From an uncultured Flavobacteriales bacterium (GTDB lineage: Bacteria > Bacteroidota > Bacteroidia > Flavobacteriales > Crocinitomicaceae), in NCBI GenBank assembly GCA_946479985.1, contig CAMLIF010000143.1, positions 1-8,151 on the forward strand: 8,151 nt of DNA. Reading direction: 5' to 3'. This document shows, piece after piece, positions 6,701-8,151 of the stretch (position 1 is its first letter; every line of letters starts with the position of its first letter). The notes beneath the pieces were generated by a model. That model had not been told where the DNA came from and did not search any database. It was given only the letters and a program-made list of their open reading frames with translations. Position numbers and translations under genes: made by a program.

Positions 6701-8151
6701 TATATTCTACGTGCTTCCGAATTAACAGCAATGGGATTCGCATCTGGGAATATTACTTCTCTTTCTTTAAATATTACAACACTTGGAACTGCTACGCTGG
6801 GATCTTTCTCGATTAGTGCCGGTCACACAGCGCAAAACGCAGCTGTTGCCAATACCGCAATCGTTTCAGGGTTAACGACCGTATATTCAAATGCTTCACA
6901 AACATTGACCGCGGGTTTAAATACATACACATTCTCTACACCATTTAACTGGGACGGGACATCGAATGTAGTGTTGTCATTCTGCTATACCAATAACAAT
7001 ACGGGTGGAACAAGTAGCGCTGTAACTACAGATCCGGCATTGGCTTTCACGTCATCATTAGCTATTTATGCAGACAACGCAGCGATAGGCTGTCTACTTC
7101 CTGCTGTTTCTTCTGGGCAGGCATGTATGGGAACGAACTCAAATGGGACATCATCTACTCGTCCAACGTTCACCTTATCAGGAAACACTGCTCCTGCAAT
7201 TCAATCAATCGCATGGTCTGACGGTGTGGGAACAATAGGTACAACAAATCCTTTACCTGTCACTCCTACCGTAACAACTACTTATTCTGCAACTATTACA
7301 TCATCAGGTTGTGTATATAGTCCGGCACCAACAACAACTGTTTCTGTTAACCCGCTTCCAAGTGCGGTTACTGCAACAAACTCTGCACAGTGCGGGACTC
7401 AGGTTCCAACAGCTTCGGTTACTTCTACAACTGGTGCTCCTACTCCAACTTTCAATTGGTATCCAACTGCTGTAGGTGGTAGTGCTTTACAAACAAGTAC
7501 TTCTACAACTTACACTAGTACAGTTTCAGTAACAACAACGTTCTATGTAAGTGAAGTAAATGGTGTAACAGGTTGCGAAAGTCCGAGAACGGCAGTTACA
7601 GTAAATGTATCTACGCCAGATGCGGTTTCTGCTTCAGCTTCTGTTCCTTCTGTTTGTGAGAATGGAAGTGTAACATTGACAGCAGCAAATACAAACCCTA
7701 CTCCATTCCAAAGCTATGCTTACTCTTGGGGAAGTACAGCAGGAAGCGGTGCTGAAACACCAGTTGCAGGAAATCCTGTAATAATCACTCCAACGGTTGC
7801 CGGAACATACGTTTACACGGTTACAGCAACCGATGGCGGATGTGCTACAACAAATACTGTTTCTGTAACTGTTAATCCAAATCCATCAGCAATTGTAGCC
7901 AGTGCAACCGATACAGATATCTGTAACGGACAAGCGGTTAACTTATCTGTAACTTCAACAACCGGTTCACCAATTACACCTGTAACTATTCTAGCTCAAA
8001 ACTTCGATGCAGGATTAGGATCGTGGGCAACAACTTTCAACGGTACAGCACCAGCCTCTACCGGATTCATGATCCAAACTGCTCCGTATTCGTACGGTGG
8101 AGCTATGACCTTTGCAACTTTTGCGACTCCACAAGGAGGATCATTTGTGAT
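3743..8151 (+). CDS. Giant secreted parallel beta-helix and Ig-repeat protein, probable type IX secretion substrate, 3' end beyond window
   Basis: The frame is open from ATG 3743 to the right edge: 1469 codons plus two bases, no stop. The protein starts with a clear signal peptide (basic KNRYLRNVGK, hydrophobic LALLALLLS, likely cleavage at A28-Q29). Residues of about 35-820 form a right-handed parallel beta-helix with repeated NNTI/GI rungs, closed by DLGAYE (813-818). Next are an Ig-like sandwich (about 824-925) with WEGTIP, and a split Ig domain (about 929-1206). An intact Ig domain of the CHU_C-associated type follows (about 1207-1292, containing FYVSEVNGVTGCES), then another intact Ig/PKD-like domain (1293-1381). 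A last Ig start (from 1382) leads into a NFDAGLGSW module cut by the edge. It is rich in Thr, Ser, Gly and Asn and poor in charge. In Bacteroidetes such proteins usually end in a type IX sorting domain, unseen here. A surface adhesin or matrix role is inference; no catalytic residues are recognised, and carbohydrate binding or lyase activity cannot be excluded. Confidence 0.93.
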   Translation, partial: MKNRYLRNVGKFGLALLALLLSTQLSQAQLTGTKTIPTDYASIAAFITDLNAQGVGPGGVTLDVASGYTETAPAGGYSITTLTGSAANPITIQGIGGAPKPIITASAALTAGNLNDGIIKIIGTDYVTIAGLDLRENAANLTTTGGTNNMTEWGIALLYASATDNSQNITIQNNTITLVRTYQNTFGIYANATHTATAPTTGATATGSNGGNHGLKIYGNTISNINQGILVVGPTAVADQNNGIDIGGLILANGNTITNYGSTGTFSGYANVSGSVNGIVVRNSINLNIQYNTVTSSVGGTTAGTLRGIYLQPFTNAPTAAFTSNVSNNTISVQSGVNSAIVALHVDATNSSTTSTINVQNNTFSNIGHTIAGSSNVTCIQHATANGTSNITGNNFNALTVNTTGTLYLINNNCAMNTFNISGNYTTGTISKTGATGILYGYYNFGSPTGGTATITNNNFSNLTVTGATNIYGIRQYTSTSQIENITNNIVSNLTGGTSPVYGISHGYGATGGEVSGNQVFNISNGAQVIGIQLGDGTAGNVNCYSNQVYGLSSTAASAVTGIQNTSGISNAIFRNKIYSLSNSNAGGSVNGIVVADGAAVTVHNNLISDLTASIASGNDVIRGISLTGSTGSTATGVYYNTVLLNATSSGTNFGTSGLFHTASGTATTAALDLRNNIIINLSTPNGTGSTVAFRRSGTALNNFAASSNRNMLYAGTPSATRLIMFDGTTPYQAMLSYQGAMLPREANSFSGEAAFIGAGYGTAGNFFISLTGSSSDFLRPVAGITTQVEGGGASIGTVTTDYSGAARPATPDLGAYEFSGTSPAPQITLNSVTPPTTIQCTAAARLVSVNITTASGTITGATIGYTVNGVTQTNIVMTNTSGSTWEGTIPVPTPANAVIAWGVAAQNSIGLNGSYTGTLYSDEPLLGVTASAIASPAGPICAGTSTTLTAAITKPGSSVTGAGSGTSSSSSVSPFYHGYGGVKTQYILRASELTAMGFASGNITSLSLNITTLGTATLGSFSISAGHTAQNAAVANTAIVSGLTTVYSNASQTLTAGLNTYTFSTPFNWDGTSNVVLSFCYTNNNTGGTSSAVTTDPALAFTSSLAIYADNAAIGCLLPAVSSGQACMGTNSNGTSSTRPTFTLSGNTAPAIQSIAWSDGVGTIGTTNPLPVTPTVTTTYSATITSSGCVYSPAPTTTVSVNPLPSAVTATNSAQCGTQVPTASVTSTTGAPTPTFNWYPTAVGGSALQTSTSTTYTSTVSVTTTFYVSEVNGVTGCESPRTAVTVNVSTPDAVSASASVPSVCENGSVTLTAANTNPTPFQSYAYSWGSTAGSGAETPVAGNPVIITPTVAGTYVYTVTATDGGCATTNTVSVTVNPNPSAIVASATDTDICNGQAVNLSVTSTTGSPITPVTILAQNFDAGLGSWATTFNGTAPASTGFMIQTAPYSYGGAMTFATFATPQGGSFV
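4244..5800 (+). repeat. Protein-level beta-helix rung array (about 16 asparagine-ladder repeats)
   Basis: Within residues of about 168-686 a degenerate unit of about 25-40 residues recurs: a beta strand, then N-N or N followed by [TIVF], a turn, and a strand often beginning GI or YGI. Examples are NITIQNNTITL, LKIYGNTISNI, TINVQNNTFSNI, TITNNNFSNLTV, IENITNNIVSNL, EVSGNQVFNI, VTVHNNLISDL and LDLRNNIIINL. Stacked asparagines at one turn are the hallmark of PbH1-type right-handed helices. The DNA copies are too diverged to count as a nucleotide tandem repeat, so the array is old or under selection for structure only. Confidence 0.85.

Overview
The window looks like a chromosomal segment of a Bacteroidetes bacterium, most likely order Flavobacteriales and perhaps near Fluviicola/Crocinitomicaceae. 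The placement is inferred from four things: protein character, weak or absent Shine-Dalgarno sequences, AT-rich intergenic DNA, and a very large secreted beta-helix/Ig-repeat protein of the kind exported by type IX secretion in this phylum. It holds two divergent transcription units separated by an intergenic region of about 450 bp.

Left half (minus strand, read right to left): a methionine biosynthesis operon. A SAM-I (S-box) riboswitch at about 3251-3125 precedes metX (homoserine O-acetyltransferase), hom (homoserine dehydrogenase), an OsmC-family protein, and the first 51 codons of a Cys/Met-metabolism PLP enzyme (sulfhydrylase or cystathionine gamma-synthase class) that runs off the left edge. 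Hom makes homoserine, MetX acetylates it, and the PLP enzyme would insert sulfur. The OsmC protein overlaps the PLP gene by four bases (ATGA), so it is wired into the pathway, but its role there is not evident. The metX-hom junction carries a diverged 67-nt direct duplication; one copy forms a perfect 12-bp hairpin and encodes the last 20 residues of MetX.

Middle (about 3292-3742): no credible gene. It contains weak candidate Bacteroidetes-type promoters for both directions, two palindromes sharing a 13-nt core (one matching the TGTGA-N6-TCACA architecture of Crp/Fnr-family operators), and a small hairpin.

Right half (plus strand): one open gene from 3743 to the window edge, 1469 codons without a stop. 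It encodes a signal peptide, an N-rich parallel beta-helix of about 16 rungs ending in a DLGAYE motif, and a chain of Ig-like domains, two of which appear to be interrupted at the same point by other beta-sandwich modules. The C-terminus, where a type IX sorting domain would be expected, lies outside the window. I see no mobile element, CRISPR array, tRNA or rRNA.
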